15,917 nt of DNA from an uncultured Dorea sp. (GTDB lineage: Bacteria; Bacillota_A; Clostridia; Lachnospirales; Lachnospiraceae), in NCBI GenBank assembly GCA_948468495.1, contig CAOKJI010000006.1, forward strand, positions 1 to 15,917, written 5' to 3'. The notes beneath the pieces are model-generated. The model was not told the origin of the DNA and ran no database searches. It saw only the letters and a program-made list of their open reading frames with translations. Positions within the stretch are counted from its first letter, which is position 1. The number at the start of each line of letters is the position of its first letter. Shown here one piece after another: positions 14,694 to 15,917 of this stretch. The position numbers and the translations under genes were made by a program.

Positions 14694-15545
14694 TTATCCT
14701 TCTGCACGATTCATGAATTCGCACATGGAAATAATTTGCTCCGTCTGTGCTTCCACGCATTCCCGCGCTTTTGAAAAACAATGAAAACTGTATGCTTCCG
14801 GCTCTTCTGCCATGGCTTGTCCTAAGCCTGTCAGAAATGCACGGTCCACATCCGTAAAAAAATTTATCTTGCAGATTCCCAGTTCAATTGCCGTTTTGAT
14901 ATCCTCCTCTGACAATCCGGAAGCTCCATGCAGTACCAGCGGAACCGAAACCTTCTCCCGAAGTTCCCTTAACCTTTTAAAATTTAGTTTTGGTTTTTTC
15001 CTGTATACCCCATGCGCGTTGCCAATCGCCACCGCCAGGAAATCAACTCCTGTTTCCTGCGTGTACAATGCGGCCTGATTTACATCCGTATAAATATCCT
15101 CCGTTTCTTCATTATTTACCGCTCCCTCCATCCCGCCTATTACGCCAAGCTCTCCCTCCAGGGCCGCTCCCCGGCAGAATTTCTTTATTTCAACTGTATT
15201 TTTCAGATTATCCTCAAAGCTTAGCCTGCTTCCGTCATACATTACGGAAGAAAAACCGCTATCAATACCATTTTTTATATCTTGCAAATCTACTCCATGG
15301 TCGAGATGAATCGCCGCCGGTACGGAATAATGAGCTGCAATTGCCCGGATTGAATCTATGAGCGGACCGTAGCCGAATCCGCGCGCTTCAGCCTGAACAG
15401 GCGACAACTGAATAATAACCGGCGATTTCATCTTCTCACAGGCATTCAGCACTCCCATCAGACTGTCCGTATGCTCCACGTTAATTGCAGGGACGGCATA
15501 GCCGCCTGCTAACGCTTCATGCAGAAGCTGCAGTGTAGATTTCAT
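14694..15545 (-). CDS. class II ketose-(bis)phosphate aldolase, FbaA/GatY family
   Basis: A 283-residue zinc aldolase. The zinc ligands are H83 (IHLDHG, with catalytic D82), H178 (GNAHG) and H206 (LHGASG); E132 lies in GELG. The GASGL and TDVDRAF segments form the phosphate-site region of the family, and the length fits fructose/tagatose-bisphosphate aldolases (about 285 aa). It cleaves a ketose phosphate to a triose (DHAP) and an aldehyde, or possibly releases dihydroxyacetone, given the adjacent DhaK gene. An upstream in-frame ATG at 15578 would add 11 residues, but AGGAGG is exactly 8 nt before the chosen ATG at 15545. The stop of the DhaK gene is 46 bp upstream. The C-terminal part after about residue 240 is less conserved. 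Confidence 0.9.
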   Translation of the reverse strand: MKSTLQLLHEALAGGYAVPAINVEHTDSLMGVLNACEKMKSPVIIQLSPVQAEARGFGYGPLIDSIRAIAAHYSVPAAIHLDHGVDLQDIKNGIDSGFSSVMYDGSRLSFEDNLKNTVEIKKFCRGAALEGELGVIGGMEGAVNNEETEDIYTDVNQAALYTQETGVDFLAVAIGNAHGVYRKKPKLNFKRLRELREKVSVPLVLHGASGLSEEDIKTAIELGICKINFFTDVDRAFLTGLGQAMAEEPEAYSFHCFSKARECVEAQTEQIISMCEFMNRAEG

Positions 15546-15591
15546 TGTCCTTCCCTCCTCTTTAACATCGTATCTCACTCAAGCGCATCCT

Positions 15592-15917
15592 TTACAAATC
15601 CGGAAAATGCGGCGCATCCGTATGCCGTATCCAGCATTTCTTCATCTCGTCATCCAATTTACAAATCGCCAGACCGATTCCGCCCATCTCCTGGGTTGTA
15701 ATGTAAGAGCCAATCAATGGTTTATATATTTTAATTCCCCGGTTCGTTAAATACTTCTCCACCGAAGTATAAAATATCATAAGCTCCATCATCGTTGTCC
15801 CGCCGGAGCCATTTACAATTACGGCAACCTCATCTTCTTTCTCATAGGGCCTGTCTTCCACCAGGCTTTCAATCATTGCTTCTGCTATTTCACTGCACTT
15901 TTTGTTGCGGTAAGTCA
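15592..15917 (-). CDS. dhaK: dihydroxyacetone kinase subunit DhaK, C-terminal part (5' end beyond window)
   Basis: The frame is open to the window edge, so only the last 107 residues of a DhaK-type substrate-binding subunit are present (a full DhaK is about 330-360 aa). The methionine at 15876 is internal, not the start. The visible part matches the DhaK C-terminus: DEVAVIVNGSGGTTMMEL, then LIGSYITTQEMGGIGLAICKLDDE, as in E. coli DhaK (ALVNNLGAT.L.EL, LIGAYCTSLDMTGFSITLLK-DDE). The histidine that covalently binds dihydroxyacetone lies outside the window. DhaK works with DhaL, which supplies the nucleotide or phospho-cofactor; the gene directly downstream is the aldolase, not dhaL, so dhaL would have to be upstream. 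DhaK-like kinases also phosphorylate erythrulose-type ketoses, so the substrate may differ. Confidence 0.88.
   Translation of the reverse strand, partial: TYRNKKCSEIAEAMIESLVEDRPYEKEDEVAVIVNGSGGTTMMELMIFYTSVEKYLTNRGIKIYKPLIGSYITTQEMGGIGLAICKLDDEMKKCWIRHTDAPHFPDL

Noticed and set aside
13341..15545. Sulfoquinovose (sulfo-transaldolase/transketolase) pathway
   Set aside because: A FucI-like isomerase is present in such pathways, but no transaldolase or transketolase split pair, sulfolactaldehyde enzyme or sulfonate exporter is visible; GH42 rather than GH31 also argues against it.
15546..15578. N-terminal extension of the aldolase from the ATG at 15578
   Set aside because: AGGAGG is 8 nt from the internal ATG at 15545, and the added residues are not typical of the family.
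15592..15876. Independent 94-residue gene starting at 15876
   Set aside because: The frame stays open through the window edge and matches an internal part of DhaK, so the methionine is internal.

Overview
The window looks like a chromosomal piece of a spore-forming Firmicute, most likely a gut Lachnospiraceae/Clostridia member. The reasons are strong AGGAGG-type ribosome binding sites, moderate GC, an SpmB spore-maturation homologue, a DUF2975 + small HTH + multi-TM gene set, and a PTS-based sugar operon. Every gene I accept lies on the minus strand, so transcription runs from high to low coordinates. No tRNA, rRNA, CRISPR array, IS element or phage gene was seen.

Region A (15917 to about 8036) is one long sugar-catabolic operon entering from outside the window. 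In order of transcription it holds the 3' end of a DhaK-type kinase, a class II ketose-(bis)phosphate aldolase, an L-fucose/L-arabinose-isomerase-like enzyme, a D-tagatose/D-psicose-3-epimerase-like enzyme, PTS IIA, IIB and IIC of the ascorbate (UlaABC) type, and a GH42 glycosidase. It ends at an intrinsic terminator. Gaps are 4-48 bp, with one ATGA overlap. The parts suggest uptake of a carbohydrate by the PTS, glycoside cleavage, aldose-ketose isomerisation, C3 epimerisation, phosphorylation and aldol cleavage to triose-level products. This gene combination does not match any named pathway I can recall, and the substrate cannot be read from the sequence.

Region B (about 8046 to 5407) is a small membrane/regulator operon: DUF2975 four-TM protein, YozG-like HTH regulator, then a large DUF4153/DUF4173-like polytopic membrane protein. 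It has a sigma-A-like promoter preceded by three copies of an ATTG-N5-CAAT element at exact 21-bp spacing, a candidate operator array for the HTH protein.

Region C (5406 to 2429) holds spmB without spmA, with a possible sporulation-type promoter and hairpin-rich flanks. Next come a YfbR/HDDC2-like HD nucleotidase followed by a DUF2804 protein, and then an acylphosphatase.

Region D (2402 to 5) holds a SorC-family sugar-responsive regulator directly after the acylphosphatase, then a DUF4143 AAA ATPase with its own promoter.
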